Source: Penicillium oxalicum (taxonomy: Eukaryota > Ascomycota > Eurotiomycetes > Eurotiales > Aspergillaceae). Taken from it: a stretch of 64,000 bases of DNA. Shown piece after piece: positions 33,046 to 46,250 of the stretch. Both the position numbers and the translations under genes were made by a program. Positions within the stretch are counted from its first letter, which is position 1; the number at the start of each line of letters is the position of its first letter. The stretch lies in assembly GCF_001723175.1 (NCBI RefSeq), contig NC_064657.1, forward strand, positions 744,001-808,000. The letters are read 5' to 3'. The notes under the pieces were generated by a model. The model made no database searches. It was given only the letters and a program-made list of their open reading frames with translations, and was not told the origin of the DNA.

Positions 33046-35269
33046 TCTATCTAAGTATATAAAATAAAGGACTATACTACCGGAATAAACTAAATTAGGT
33101 AGTACTCAGAAGGGTTAGTAAGAATAGACTAGAGGCGTATAAGAGAGGTAACTAATTTTAGAAGGATATAGTTACGGACTAGTACTAGTAGTAGAAGAAT
33201 TAACGCGTAAGCGTTAACGCTATCTCTACTATTACTACGCCTTAATTATATTTAGGGTCTATTCTTACTATACTCGTAAATTTATACTACTTAGGTAGAT
33301 TTAGTAGGGATTTCCTTAGAAAAGACGCTAATTTCGAAGGATTAGAAGGGAGCGAAGAAAAATATATAAAGGAGAAGTCTTCGCTATTAATAGATAACTA
33401 GCTAGTCGTAAGCGCTCTAACTAGTCTAGAAATTATACGAAAGTACGTAGTAACCGAGTAGATACTATCTAGCGACTATTAATAAAGACGATATAATAGC
33501 GGATATAGTACTAGCCCCTTTACGAATTTCTTCTACAGAAGAAATTTATAGGCGGGAACAGGATCGCTAACTAAATAGTTAGCCGCGAGATTCTTCTATA
33601 GAAGAAATCTAAGACTAGGGTAGTTAGACCTAGAGAGCTAGTTAGGATATAAGATTTTCGATGCCTATCAAAAGCGCCTAAAACCTTCCGCGGATACTAC
33701 TACCTAATATAAGGAAGAAATTACTAGAAAATTGCTAGCTATTCCTATACCGCCTACGATTATACTAGGTAATCTGATATTTATATTACCGTAACTATAT
33801 AGCTAAGTCAGAAATATTACGAATTCCTTCGAACCTTCGGTACCTATAATTACTACGAATACTACGAATACTACGAATACTACAATACTACAAATACTAC
33901 TACGCCCGTATACTTCGCTACTACTTAGCGAGTTACAAAAGTAGATAAAGTAACCGCGCGGGTATAGGATCTTAGGAGATCGGTACGAATCTCTGCGCCG
34001 CGAAATTCGGGTATTTAAGGAATATACTAGAGGGCTCTTGCGTATAAAGGTATACGTATATAGGTATAAGCTTAAAGCTACGATTAATTAGGGATTATTA
34101 GTTAATCTTATTTCCCTAGAAACGGTACGTATATTAAACCTTAATATTCGAAAAGATCTAAAGCTATATATAGTACCTATTAATAGCCGAACGCGTCCCT
34201 TTTACGGAGTTACGGAAGGCTTACCTATTTTAATAGCGATATTATAAATACTCTTACTATATAATTATAAAGGATTATATAGCAGAGATTCTTCTAGGAC
34301 GAATCTAGTTACGCGATATAATAGCTTCTACTACGGAGAAAATTAATAGTTCTGTTAAAATAGTAGTCTTTTCGGAAGACTAGACTAGGAAGTTAGTCTT
34401 TAAGGTATATTCTCCGAGTAAGAAAACTTCGGTCTAGGAGTATTAGCTATAGCCTAAAGATTTTTAGAACCTACGAATACGGAGGTAGATTTTTTAGGAT
34501 ATCCGGAAGCCTAATTAGCGATACTTCTAGTATAATAAATAAGATACTAATACTAAAAATAGGCTATAATTTACTATACGTTTTAATAGCCCTCTAAAAA
34601 CGCTATAAAAGTACTAAAAATATTTAAAAATACAAGAGACGGAAAGATATTAAAAATTTTAGATAAATTAAGATTTAGCTATAACTATAAGATTCCGCGT
34701 AGGTAGCTATAGGATATTACTATAAGATTTCTACGACTAAGGTATCTTTTAACTATAAATCCGAGCCCTAGCCCTATAGGTATAGGTATACTAGTTTATA
34801 CTTTGTTTAAAAGAGTAGCGGATAAGATTAAACTAGTTAACGCGACCGAAAACGATAGATCGGTACTAACTAGTTATACGAATTAGAAGGAAATCTACGA
34901 AAAGAAATACTTTACTAAATATCGCGCGTCTAATATTAAAAGTAAATTTAATAATCTACTAATACCGCGGATCTCTATAATTAAGAGGTACGTCTAATAC
35001 CTAAAAGGGAGTAGAAAATATTAATTAGAAAGGATCTTCTACTAAAGGAAAGAGGATTATTACGCGAGATACTATTTAAAAGAGAAGGTTATTTTTATAG
35101 GATTAGTCCTATATATCTTTAATTTTCCTAGAAGTAATACCGCTATAATATATTAAGACGATTCGGTATAAGGCCTAGTAGTATCCTAGATTTCGAATCC
35201 GCTAGCGCTAAAAGGTAGTTAAAGAGATATTATAGGAAAGATTATAAAAAGGGGTCCTAGAATATTGCG

Positions 35270-36480
35270 ATAGTCCCTAAAATCCTTAGTTTTTAGTACG
35301 CAAGAAGAATAGAAAATATTATATAGTAAACGCTATAATATATATTAACAAAGTAATAGTACGAGATACGAATATACCCCCTAATACGGACGAATTCGTT
35401 AAAGAATTTTTAGGTATAGTAATATCGTCCGCTATTAATCTATTTTCCGGGTATAACTAGATAACTCTAGATAGTCGCGATCGAAATATAATAGCGATTT
35501 AGACCCTGATTAGTTTACTAAGACAGACTATATTATTATAAGGGGCTTCGAATTCTATACGTAATTCTAAAGAGTAGTTATATAGATCCTAGCTAATATT
35601 CTATATATTACTAAACCTTTTATAGATAATATTCGGTTAAAGGACCTAAGACCTAGTATAATAACGAGTTTGTAAGACTAGGGATTAGGAGGTTTATCTT
35701 AGAATATATATAAAATCTAGATAAGACCCTATACCTTTTAGAACTTATAGGAGCGAGAGTTTCTATAGAAAAATCGTAACTTATAATATCCGGCCTTAAA
35801 ATTATAGGCTAGGTATACGATTCTAATAGCGTAGACCTAATAAGCGGAAAATTTCTAAGTTAGCTAACTAGCCGGTCCCTATTAATCGCGATAAGGTACG
35901 CTCTTTTATTAGTCTTATAGTCTACTTTCGAATTCTAGTAAAGGATTTTTAGTATATTATAGCGCTATTATATACGATATTACGGAAGGATACGATATTC
36001 GATTAGGGTAATAATAAATAGAATACCTTTAAGAAGATTAAGGAGATACTATATAGTTTCTAGCGGTTATACTAGTCGATTATAGCTAGAATCTATTAGA
36101 CCTAACGCTTATAGTAGACGCGTTAAAAATAGGATAGGGTAGCGTTTTGATATAGAAAAGAGAAGGTATAATAAGTAGTAACGATACGAGTTAGGGGTTT
36201 AGTCTAAATTAGAGTAAATATACGATACTAGAAAATTAGAATATCGAGGAGTAATAAAGGTATTTAAAAAGCTATAGTATTAGCTATATAGGGTAAGGTT
36301 TATATTAGAAACTAATACTAATATTAGTTATATAGTTAAATCGACTAGCTTTAGACTTACCTAGGCCTTAGTAACGCGATAGCTTACTTAGATTAGCTCT
36401 TCGATTTTAATATAAAGTATATTCCTAGGATAAAAAATAGTACCGCTAATAGCCTATCTAGGAAGCCGCTACGCCTAAAG
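35270..36480 (+). pseudogene. G1 reverse transcriptase-RNase H remnant
   Basis: Recognised from translation around 35430-35460, where the motif normally reading DLFSGYDQ appears as Asn-Leu-Phe-Ser-Gly-Tyr-Asn-stop, and from Phe-Ile-Asp-Asn (35619-35630) at the catalytic FxDD site. Both Asp-to-Asn changes are TpG-to-TpA. RNase H follows to about 36480, where sequence resembling the conserved Asp-Gly-Leu-Ser-Arg end of gypsy RNase H is seen. The enzyme could not function: catalytic Asp residues are lost in addition to many stops. Confidence 0.75.
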
Positions 36481-36639
36481 AAATAGAAGAGTAAGAAAAG
36501 GAGAGAGATATTAATAAATTTATCGTAGCTAAAATTCTTATCTTCGCGTTATAGTTTCCCTAGTAGAAACTATAGTTTCTATTAAAATTCCTATTTCTTA
36601 AGAGATTTCTTCTACAGAAGAAACGACTATAGTATAGAA

Positions 36640-37560
36640 ATTCTAGATAGATTATATTTAGAAGAATCTTAGAAAATTATAAGATTCTTAATAATACTAT
36701 AGGCCCGCTAAGATATCTCGTAGTAAATTTAGTATTTAAGAAAAAGGCTTTAAGATTTATAGTCTAAGATCGATATCTATTTTATAGAGGGTATAGCAGA
36801 GATCTAATTATAAGGGTTTTAGACGATACTAGGATACGAAAAGAGACGCTATAGCGCTTATATAAAGAATTAGGCTATAAAGGCCGCGAAGCTACTTATA
36901 ACCTATTAGCTACGCGTACTATTAGCTAGGAATATATAACGAGACTACGAAATTTATACGAGTATACTTCGAATACTAGGCGCGTAATCCTATTAGACTA
37001 TATAAACCTACGGAAGCGTAAGACGATATAATCTAGGAGAAATAGTATATTAATACTACCCTACCTAATAAGGATAGTTAAAAAGGAGTTATCTAAGTAA
37101 GAGATTTAGCGAGTAGATAGCTAGAAGTAAGGATTCTCTAGAAGAGTAGATAGTAAAAGCGCTACTAGATTCGTTTAGGAGGATATTATCTATAGGTATA
37201 GGTATCTTAGGAGATTATTATTAATTTTAGTCCTAAAATACGTTCGGAAATACGAAATTTTTTGAAATCGTACCGCGTTAATACTATTTTAATTTCGGTA
37301 TATAACCCGTAGGAATAGGGCGATTAAGAGAGTAATACGAACGCTAAAAGACGCCTTATCTAAAATAACGAATAGGTATAAACTATTAGAGGTATTAAAC
37401 TAAAATAGTCCTAAAAGCTACCGGCCGCGATACTTACTAACAGAGACTTTATATACATATACTAGTATCTTACCTTCCGATTTATTTATAGATAAGATAC
37501 TATCTTGCTAGTAGAATTAGATATACCTACCTAGTCGATACTATCCTAGGAAAAAGTAGA
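36640..37560 (+). pseudogene. G1 integrase remnant
   Basis: The N-terminal zinc-binding region is visible with His and Cys codons now Tyr (around 36860-36990). The core is recognised from Asn-Pro-Gln-Gly-Asn-Gly with the nearby Glu-Arg pair (around 37300-37330), the usual surroundings of the catalytic Glu in gypsy integrases. The rest is broken by stops. No chromodomain was recognised downstream of it, in contrast to G2 and G3. Confidence 0.65.
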
Positions 37561-38080
37561 GATACGCGTAGATCTAATTATTACGAGCTAAATAAATTAA
37601 AAGACGAGACTAGGATATCTCTAATACGATAATACGGCTATAGAGGCTAAGAGCTTAGAATAAAGAATATTACGACTTATATAGAAACCTACGAATTACG
37701 CCCCTAAAAGAAAAAGATTTAGTCCTTCTCTATAATACTAGGTTAGAGGAATATAATATCTAGAAATAAGCTCCGATTTAGATAGATAGGGCGTATCGAA
37801 TTAGAAAAGATCTAAAAAATAGCGTATACGAAATTAAAGAATTAGATAGTACCCTATACTAATAGATAAATAAGGTAAGCGCTAGTATTAATAGTAGTAG
37901 GCTAAAAAGATTTTATTACTAGGCGCTCTAGGATAAAAGAAATTTAGATAAGGATAAAAGGATTAAGGCTAAGAACGGATTACTATCTACTACGTAAAGG
38001 CGCAGAAGAGGATAGCTACCGCGAGAGGAATAGGGTTAATTTAATTCGATATTTTTCTTTATTAAAAAGGTAGTATATTA

Positions 38081-39435
38081 ATTAGTCTATTTAATACGAA
38101 TATTTCGGATTTATTTGTATTTTTATTAATTTCTCTTAGAAGTAGATTAAATTTATTAGATTTACTAAATTTTGTCTTTATTTAGAAATTTAGTAGTTTT
38201 TAAGACTATTTTAAAAGGTAATAGAAAAGGAACTTACTAGGGAACGGTAAGATTTTTAGGAGGAGGGGAAGTCTCCGGAGAGAGCTTAAATTATAATAAT
38301 TTTCGCTAAGTACTATAAATTTCTTCTATAGAAGATATCGACCTAAATAATATTAAACTCTGCGAATTTCTTCCGCGAAATTTCTTCTATAGAAATTTAA
38401 TATAACGACTAGGCTACGATATCCGCTATAAGCTAGTATCTTAATATTATACCTTCGATACTAAGTAATCGTTTAATATAAATTACTTCCCTACTAAGAT
38501 TATCGAAGAATTACGTACGCTACCTATAGACTAGGTCTATAAGATAGCAAAGCTCTATCTATATAAGATTTACGAAAAAGGATAGGTATTTTTAGACTTA
38601 GTCGCGATCGAACTCTATACCTTTATAAAGGATAGCGAATTTTAGAAGGGATATAAGACTTAGGAAGATTTTAAGGATAGCTAGATAGTAGCAAGAGAAG
38701 TAATTAATCGTCGCGAATATAATAAGAACTATATCTAGTAAGTAATATACGTAGCGCTATAAGCTTAGAATAGGGACGCTAAAAAGATTATAATTAGAGT
38801 CCGAACGAAACTTTCGCCGAAAAGGTTAGAAACTAGTAAGGAGCGGGATTAGTTTCGAAGAGATATAGCTCCGAGTTAATAACGCTATTCTCTAACGACT
38901 TAAGAAAGGAATATATAGGCGGGGGATCCGAAGAGCTAAAGAGGTTATATAAGTAATCGATAACGCCTATAAATCGCTAGATTTAACGGAACTAACGCTA
39001 GAAGGTTATTAAATATATCTATCGATTAATAAAGATAGATTTATATATAAATATTATAGATACCGCGAATTTTAGATAAGTAGATAAGGATTAGAGCCTA
39101 GCTCTAGATAAGGATAAAAGCTAAATTTCTTCTGTAGAAGAAATCTAATCGCAAAACCTAGATCTAGAAGGAAGCTAAATTTCTTCTATAGAAGAAATTA
39201 ACCGCGTAAATAGAGCCCGGAACTAAGCGACGACGATAACGATAACGATAACGATAAACGATCGTAGAATCAGAACTATTAACAGAGCCTACTACTAAGA
39301 AACCGAAGATATCGCAAGGTTTATCAAAGTTAGTATCCTACGAATACAAGATAGATACTTCTAGGCTAGCTAAAGTAATTCCGAAGACGAAATTAGATAC
39401 TAAAAGTAAGCGCGAAGCGCTAGTAATTTTTTCGG
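38081..39435. other. RIP-degraded DNA, unassigned
   Basis: No ORF and no protein motif I can name. It contains four of the recurring TTCTTCT...AGAAGAA palindromes or half-palindromes (38319, about 38378, 39124, 39178) and an (ACGATA)n-like tract at about 39228-39262. It may be the 3' part of G1 or another element. Confidence 0.4.
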
Positions 39436-40020
39436 CTTATTAGTAGGTCTATTCGCGAAAATACGACCGAAATCAGCCCTAATTCGATTTATAAGGGGTA
39501 TATAACTTAGCTAGTATATCTTTTATATATTTATACTAACTATATTAATTATAGGACTCTAGTATAACGCTTACGATACCTTTACGCCTAGCTCGGTAAC
39601 TAGGATAGGGCTAAGAAGGAATTTAAGGTTTAGTTTAAACTATCCTCTAGAAAAGAACTTAGGAGCTACTTTCGATTCCCTCCTAAGATACGAAAACCTT
39701 TAGTATCGAATTTCGAGAAGATATAGTATCTGACTTTTTAGGATATAAGTTTTCGCTATTTTAGAAGGGTTCTACTAAGTTTTAGGAAGAAAATAGAGAG
39801 GGATTAGAACGTTAACGGAAGCGTAGTAGTACTAATTTTGGTATTGCTACGTAACGATTAGGACGGCTATTATCCTCGCGATCTAATAGATATAATCGAG
39901 GAGGAATTTAATATATATAACTAGTATTACTAATCGCGGAAATTATATACTAAGGGTTAGATAATAAATCGAATTAGGGCTGATTTCAGTCGTATTTTCG
40001 CGAATAGACCTACTAATAAG
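39436..40020. mobile_element. 585-bp element with 56-bp terminal inverted repeats
   Basis: The first 56 bases (39436-39491, starting CTTATTAGTAGGTCTATTCG) are the exact reverse complement of the last 56 (39965-40020), apart from one C/T difference. The interior has no ORF. The form is that of a non-autonomous DNA transposon. If the outermost CT/AG is chance, the ends can be read as a TA duplication around TTAGTAGG...CCTACTAA, but the superfamily is not certain. The family is not one I recognise. Confidence 0.75.
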
Positions 40021-40927
40021 TATTATACGTCGATAGTTTTAGTTATTAGTATTATATATATATACTTAGTTAGTCGATTGATAACTACTATTATTATATT
40101 ATTTCTCTCCGAGATAGATAGCTTTATAATAAAGTCTATTATAATCTATTCCTATAGTTATTATAGTACTTTAGCTAATTCTATCTCTCTATATAGTATA
40201 TATCGTAATATCTTATTCTATTAACACGAGTCGTATTATTATATATACTTCCTAACCTTTCTATATAGTACTAGAATATAGTAGTTCTATATAATCTTTC
40301 CGATAGTTTTCTCGATACTAGATTACCCCTATATAGGTTCGTTATAATATAACTAGATAATCTACATCTAGAGATTCCTAGGAATATATACTAGTCTATA
40401 AATATAGACTAAGCTATTATTTATTAGAGCTATATTATTACCTAGAACCTTTTATAGTAATTTATTAGTCTATATACTATCTCGGATCTTTTCGATCTAT
40501 TCGTTATTCTAAACCTTGCTAGTCGCTATAAGCGTCTAATAATTATAGATAATATTTCCTTTATTATCTTTTACTAGAATTACTAGTACTACCTCCTTAG
40601 TACCTAGTTTATAGTTAGGTCGTTAACTAAGCGCGTTCGCGACTATATTTTCGGTCCTTTTATAGTATATAATCTTAAAGTCGTATCAGACTAAGGTTTC
40701 TATCTATCTAGCTTACTATCTTATAAGCTTCTTTATAGTCGTAAAATACGTAAGGTTATAGTAATCCGTTCAAACGATTACTATATACTTAGCCCCTTCT
40801 AAGTAGGCTCTCTATATCTAGAATACTAATACTATAGCTAGTAGTTCCTTATTATAAATATCGTAGTTAATTCCTACTAGTATTATTTTATAAGACTAAA
40901 AAGTAATAGATCTAAGCTTACTATCTT
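40021..40927 (-). mobile_element. Gypsy G2-family pol fragment (RNase H to integrase)
   Basis: The reverse complement aligns with about 50310-51220 of G2 on the plus strand: the end of RT/RNase H, the integrase zinc region and the start of the integrase core. Fully broken by stops. It is flanked on the left by the 56-bp-TIR element and on the right by the 5' LTR of G3. Confidence 0.78.
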
Positions 40928-41182
40928 TGTTACGGCGCAAGTCATACGTGGTGACTCAAGACGATTTACGATCGAATCGACCCCGCGTCGTCTTAGGGTA
41001 ATAACCCTAAGGGCTCTGTATAGGGCTATAGGAACTCGGTACGCGAAAACGCTATATATATATTATAGGAACTAGTAGAGACTACTAGACCCTAAGATTT
41101 AGTCTTTAAAATAAGACCCTATAGACTTAGACTCTCTGCCTAGCTAATAGGTTCTCTGTCCTACGATATAGACCCCCTAATA
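40928..41182 (+). repeat. G3 5' LTR
   Basis: 255 bp, starting TGTTACGGCGCAAG and ending CCCCTAATA. The 3' LTR starts TATCACGGCGCAAG and ends CCTTAACA. Taken together they imply an original TGTCACGG...ACA with separate RIP hits in each. Confidence 0.88.
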
Positions 41183-42480
41183 ATTACTAAATCTTCCTAT
41201 TTAGCTACCTAGAGAAGAAATATCTATACCGACGACCTATTAACGATCCGCCTATCTTATAGTAGCGGAACGATCCCGACGAGCTAGTAAGAGACTTAGA
41301 TAACCCTCTAGTAAGCTTAGCCTAACTCCTCGGGACCTAGAAGATAGGTCTAGCTATAAGATACTATCTCCCGAATAGGCCGAACTAAATAAATAAAATA
41401 TCCTCGATCGCCTTCTAGCGCGGATCTAGTAACTCGAATATAAAGCTATAATTCGGCGACGAGATACCCCCGAACTTTAACTCGCGCCTCCTCCTTCCTA
41501 TCGACCCCGAGGCGTAGAGATTAAGATTAAGATTAATAATATCTTATACCGACTAAGCTCTATATTAACCTTAGAGTAATATATCTAGTAGCTTAATAAA
41601 TTAGAGTATATCTTCGAAGCGAGTCCTAACTAATATATAAGTAATTTATATAAGATTCCTATTAGATTCTTTATATTAGAACTAACCTAATAGGCCTAGT
41701 AGACGAATTATAAGAAGACTAAGTTTATAGCCTAATAGCCTACCTAGGATAACTTCGTTAACTAGATACTCGAATTTATCTAAGATAGTCGATTTACTAA
41801 GGCCGATATTACAGAAAAATACTATAGCGCTTATTAGCTCGAGGACTAAGATCTACGCGTATTTTATAACTACCTCTAATCTATCGAAAATTATATAAAT
41901 ATTTAGGAGAAAGAGCGTACCCTTAGCTACTATATAAGACTACGCCTAGTCCTTAAAAATAAACTTAAAGTATTATACTAGAACGATCTCCTAGAGAATT
42001 ATACTAATATAGTTTCGGCTATAATTCGTATATAGGATAGCTAAGGTATAGGATACCGGAACCCTTCTCTACCTAGAATAAACCTAAAGAAGCGAAACCG
42101 GGAAGACTAGGATTAAAAGGGATAATAGGAAAATACTAAGAAGTACTAATCCTCTTCCCGCGAGTAGAAGACTATAAACCCTAATTAAAATACTCCTATC
42201 TTACCCTATTATTAGTTTTTAGAAATAGGGACCTAACCTTAGTTACCTATTATAATATAGGAAAAAGGGATATTTTGCTTCTAACTATTCCTAGACAAGA
42301 CCTAGCTAGAGACGTCTAAATACGCGTATTAGCGAAATTACCGCTAACGACGGAATAATAGAAGACTAGGGAAACGCTAGCGAGTCGGAGTAAACTCTAT
42401 AACCCTAACTTAATAGCTACTTATAGAGATCCTCCTAATAATTAAGACTATTATATATATTAATAATACTACCCTTAAAA
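41183..42480 (+). pseudogene. G3 gag region remnant
   Basis: Gag by position between the LTR and the pol region. No frame is open and I could not identify a convincing zinc knuckle. Codon-like texture with frequent TAG at regular spacing is seen throughout, as expected for a RIP-mutated coding sequence. Confidence 0.45.
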
Positions 42481-42989
42481 TTAGCCTAGATACTAGCGTA
42501 AGCATAAGCGTTATTAACTATAATCTTACAAAATCTTATAAACTATAGTAAGCTACCCTCTAGATACCTAAGCTCTATAACTTCTAGGATTAATATAGTA
42601 ACGCTAAGGGGGCTTTCCGTATCCTAATTATAGTAACCGATTAATAGGGAATTATAAAGACCTAGATAGTAGAGTATTATACTATTAACCGAAAAACAGG
42701 ACCCCCTATATTACTAGGGATACCCGGTTTATATACATAAGGAATCGTTATTAATATAGGTATATATTATTAGTATTTTAGGGTTAACTATCGAAACCTC
42801 GATTTACTTACCCCCTATTAATTCGCGAAACGTATATATAATAAGATATATATCTTTATAGTAGTACCCTATTAGATTAACCTAGAGATAGACCTCGATA
42901 CTCTCGATAATCCGCTCTTTAATAGCTCGCTCCTACCTATTAGTATTAGAAGGAACCCTAAAAGGATTACGAATTATATAGGGATTGCT

Positions 42990-44650
42990 AGTTAGCTTAA
43001 AGAACTCTATAACTTCGAAGACTTATACTTAGCGAAAAAGGTAAGGACCCTACCCTAGCGTAAGGAAACTAATTATATAATCAATCTTACCCCGGGCTCT
43101 ACTCTATCCTATAGGCCTATCTACCTCCTCTCTCGCGCTAAGCTCTAGGAACTTAGGGAATATATTCGCGTAAATATAGAGAATAGTCGAATCTATCTAT
43201 TAAAAAGCCCTATAGGCGTACCTATCCTCTTTATACTAAAAAAGGATAGCGGGTTACGACTCTATATAGACTACCGAGGACTTAATTACGTTTTAGTAAA
43301 GAATCGCTACCCTCTCCTACTTATCTCCGAAATCCTTAATTACCTCTTACGCGCTAAGAAGTTCTTTAAGATCGATATTTAGGAGGCTTATTACTATATC
43401 GGTATTAAAGAAGATAATAAGTAGAAAACTATATTCTAAACGCGATATAGCTACTACGAGTATATAGTTATACCTTTCGGTCTTACTAATACTCTAGCTA
43501 TATTCTAGAACTATATCTATATTATACTATAAAGATACCTAGACCTTTTTTACGTAGCCTATCTAGATAATATTTTAATCTTTTTAGAGGATATTAAATT
43601 ATATATAAAATATATCTAACTTATCCTTAAAAGACTCTAGTAATACAAACTCTATATTAATCCTAATAAATACTCCTTCTACTAAGACTAGGTAGAATTT
43701 CTTAGTTATATTATTAATACTACTAGAATATCGATAGACCTCTTATATATTAAGTTAATTCGGGAGTAGCTACTACTATCTATAATTAAAGAGGTCTAAT
43801 CCTTCCTTATATTTTATAACTTTTACTACTACTTTATCTATAACTACTTAACTATTATAAAACCTCTTATAGACCTTATAAAAGGCCTCGAAAAGGGGAA
43901 ATAACTAGGTAGGATCGAACTTAGTATCTATATAATCTAAGCTTTTTATAATTTACTCTATACTTTCGAATTAGTACTAATTCTATAATATTTCGATCCT
44001 AATCGTACTATCCGACTAGAAACAGACGCTTTATAGTAGGGAATAGCTAGGATACTATCCTAACCTAATAATAAAGGAATCTAGTACCTAGTTATATTTT
44101 AGTCTTATAAGTTCTCTAGAACTAAACCCCGCTATACTACTAGAGATTAAGAGCTATATATAATTATATATAGTTTGAAGATTTAGCGGTATTATCTTAA
44201 AGGGTCTCGGTACTAAATTAAGATCTTTTCGGACTATAATAATTTAAGATCCTTTATATAGAATCTATAATTATATAGGCGTTAAGTACGATAGTATATA
44301 ACCCTTTCTATATTTTAATTTTATAATTCTATACTATATAGGAAAGAAAAACCTAGTAGATATACTCTTAAGGATAATAGAGCTAGCTTTAAGAGACGCC
44401 TTAAATACTACTCTATTAAATCTATTATAGGCCTAAATAGTAACTAAAGAGATACTAGAACGGAGCTAGGTAGTAGTATAGTTAGTACTAACTAACCTTT
44501 ATTAATTTAAAAACGAATTATTACTAGATTTAGGGATTTAAGAGCTAGATAGTATCTTAGATATCTAGAGATAAGAGCTAGATCGCGCCTATTACTCCTA
44601 CTATAAAAAAGTAGTAGATTATTATCTTAGGTAATATACCTATATCTTAA
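42990..44650 (+). pseudogene. G3 reverse transcriptase-RNase H remnant
   Basis: Strong gypsy RT signature in one frame from about 43080: PGSTLSYRPIYLLSRA, then SPIGVPILFILKKDSGLRL, then KNRYPLLLISEIL, then FKIDI, then PFGLTN. Stops fall at conserved Trp and Gln sites. The catalytic box reads YLDN (43560-43571), its second Asp codon changed from GAT to AAT by TpG-to-TpA. RNase H follows to about 44650 and is more degraded. Similarity is to chromovirus-type RT. Confidence 0.88.
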
Positions 44651-44699
44651 ATATAACTAGTAACCTACAAAGTATAATACTCGAGGCCTAGTAAGATAA

Positions 44700-46070
44700 C
44701 CCCGATATAGGAGAGATTTATTTATAACTAGAATATCCTAATATTAGGGTACTAGTTAGTTAATCCTAATAAATAGGTACGGTTTAAGGGATAACTATAT
44801 ATTCTAACTAATAAGAAATTAAAGTAAGAGCTAATAAAGCTATATTATAATAATCTAGTAATAGAAGGCTACTTCGGCTAGTTATAAATAATTAAATCGA
44901 TTAGCCGAAAATTTTACTAGAAAAATCTCTATAAATAAGTAGACAAATATATAAGTTCTGCCCGATATACTAGAGAGCTATACTATTAAGATATAAGAAG
45001 TATAGCTTATTAAAGCCTCTTCTAATTCTAATCTAACTATAGTAAGAAACCTCGATAGACTTTATTATAGGCCTTCTATCTATAATTTATAAAGGAAACG
45101 AAGTCGACTCGATCCTAGTTATCGTAGATAGATTTACTAAACTCGTAAAATTTTTCCTAGTATATATAACGATTAACGCTATATAGCTAGCTAAGTTATA
45201 TTATAACGAGATTAAATTAGTCTACGGACTATAAGAAGGAATTATATCTAACTAGGGTCTAGTATTTACTAGTAAATTCTAGCTATCGCTATTTAATATA
45301 TTAAAGACGAAACTTAGGTTTTTAATCGCGTTTTACCTATAAACTAATAGCTAAACGGAACGAATAAACTAAACCCTCGAATATTATCTAAGATACTTTA
45401 TAGAGAAAGAATAGACTATATAGCTAAGCTTACTATAAATAGTAGAGTTCTATTATAATCTATACTAAAATAATATAATAAAATTTAGCTCTTATAAAGC
45501 ACTCTTTAGATATAATATATCCTTATATATACACGACGAGGCTACTATAGAAGAAAGAGGGCTACTAGAAGTATAAACTAGAATTAAGAGACTATAGAGC
45601 TTATATAAGAAGTTAATAAATTACTAGCGAAAGGCTAATAAATCGATAATAAAATACTATAATATAAAAAGAACCCCTATAATATTTAAATATAATAATC
45701 TTATAATACTTTCTATATAAAACTTACGAATTAAAGAATCTAGGAAGCTTACTCCTAGAAGAATTAGCCTATTCCGAATCCTATAAGTAATTAGAACTTA
45801 GGCGTATAGACTAGTATTATTCTAAAAGTATATACGCCTCTATAATATTTTCTATATCTCTCTTCTAGAATAATAGTATAATAATCTATTACAAAGCGCT
45901 CCTAAAATACTCCTACTTCCTAATCTTATCGAAGATAACTAAGAATATAAAGTCGAAGAAGTTAAAGGGAAGGCGAAGATTAATAGATAATTTTATTTCC
46001 TAGTTAAATAGAAGAACTAGTCCTCTAAATATAACAAATAAGTATCTAAAGAGAATATATAAAATATAAA
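44700..46070 (+). pseudogene. G3 integrase remnant with chromodomain
   Basis: The integrase core is recognised near 45050 (IDFIIGLPS with the first Asp, followed by VIVDRFTKLVKFF). The second-Asp region reads Ser-Asn-stop-Gly instead of Ser-Asp-Arg-Gly, and the Glu is seen in TERIN near 45355. At the C-terminus, 45943-46060, EYKVEEVKGKAK and FYFLVKQKN have the layout of a chromodomain, the H3K9-methyl-binding module of chromoviral integrases that directs insertion to heterochromatin. Several positions of the aromatic cage are replaced or stops. Confidence 0.8.
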
Positions 46071-46250
46071 ATAATCTATCACGAAGTTTAAAAATATATA
46101 GGAATATATAAGATAAAACTAGATCGAATCTACTACGATTTATCTTAGAAATACTCTATAAACTCTAATACTATATTCTTTACCGTAGTCGCTTCTACTA
46201 TAAGTATACTATCCGCTATTATTATAGTCTCTAAGCGCTTAGTAAAGTTA

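Larger units (their letters stand above)
30682..38080 (+). mobile_element. Gypsy G1: 5' LTR to integrase, 3' LTR not found
   Basis: Starts TGTAGTGGGGGATTCGG, followed by LTR/leader homologous to 1864-2873, then gag with a zinc-knuckle remnant (33000-33041), RT (about 35270-36480) and integrase (about 36640-37560). RT-before-integrase order marks it as Ty3/gypsy. No ORF survives. The 3' boundary is approximate because no second LTR was recognised. Several short palindromes of the form TTCTTCTRYAGAAGAA are scattered through it. Confidence 0.75.
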
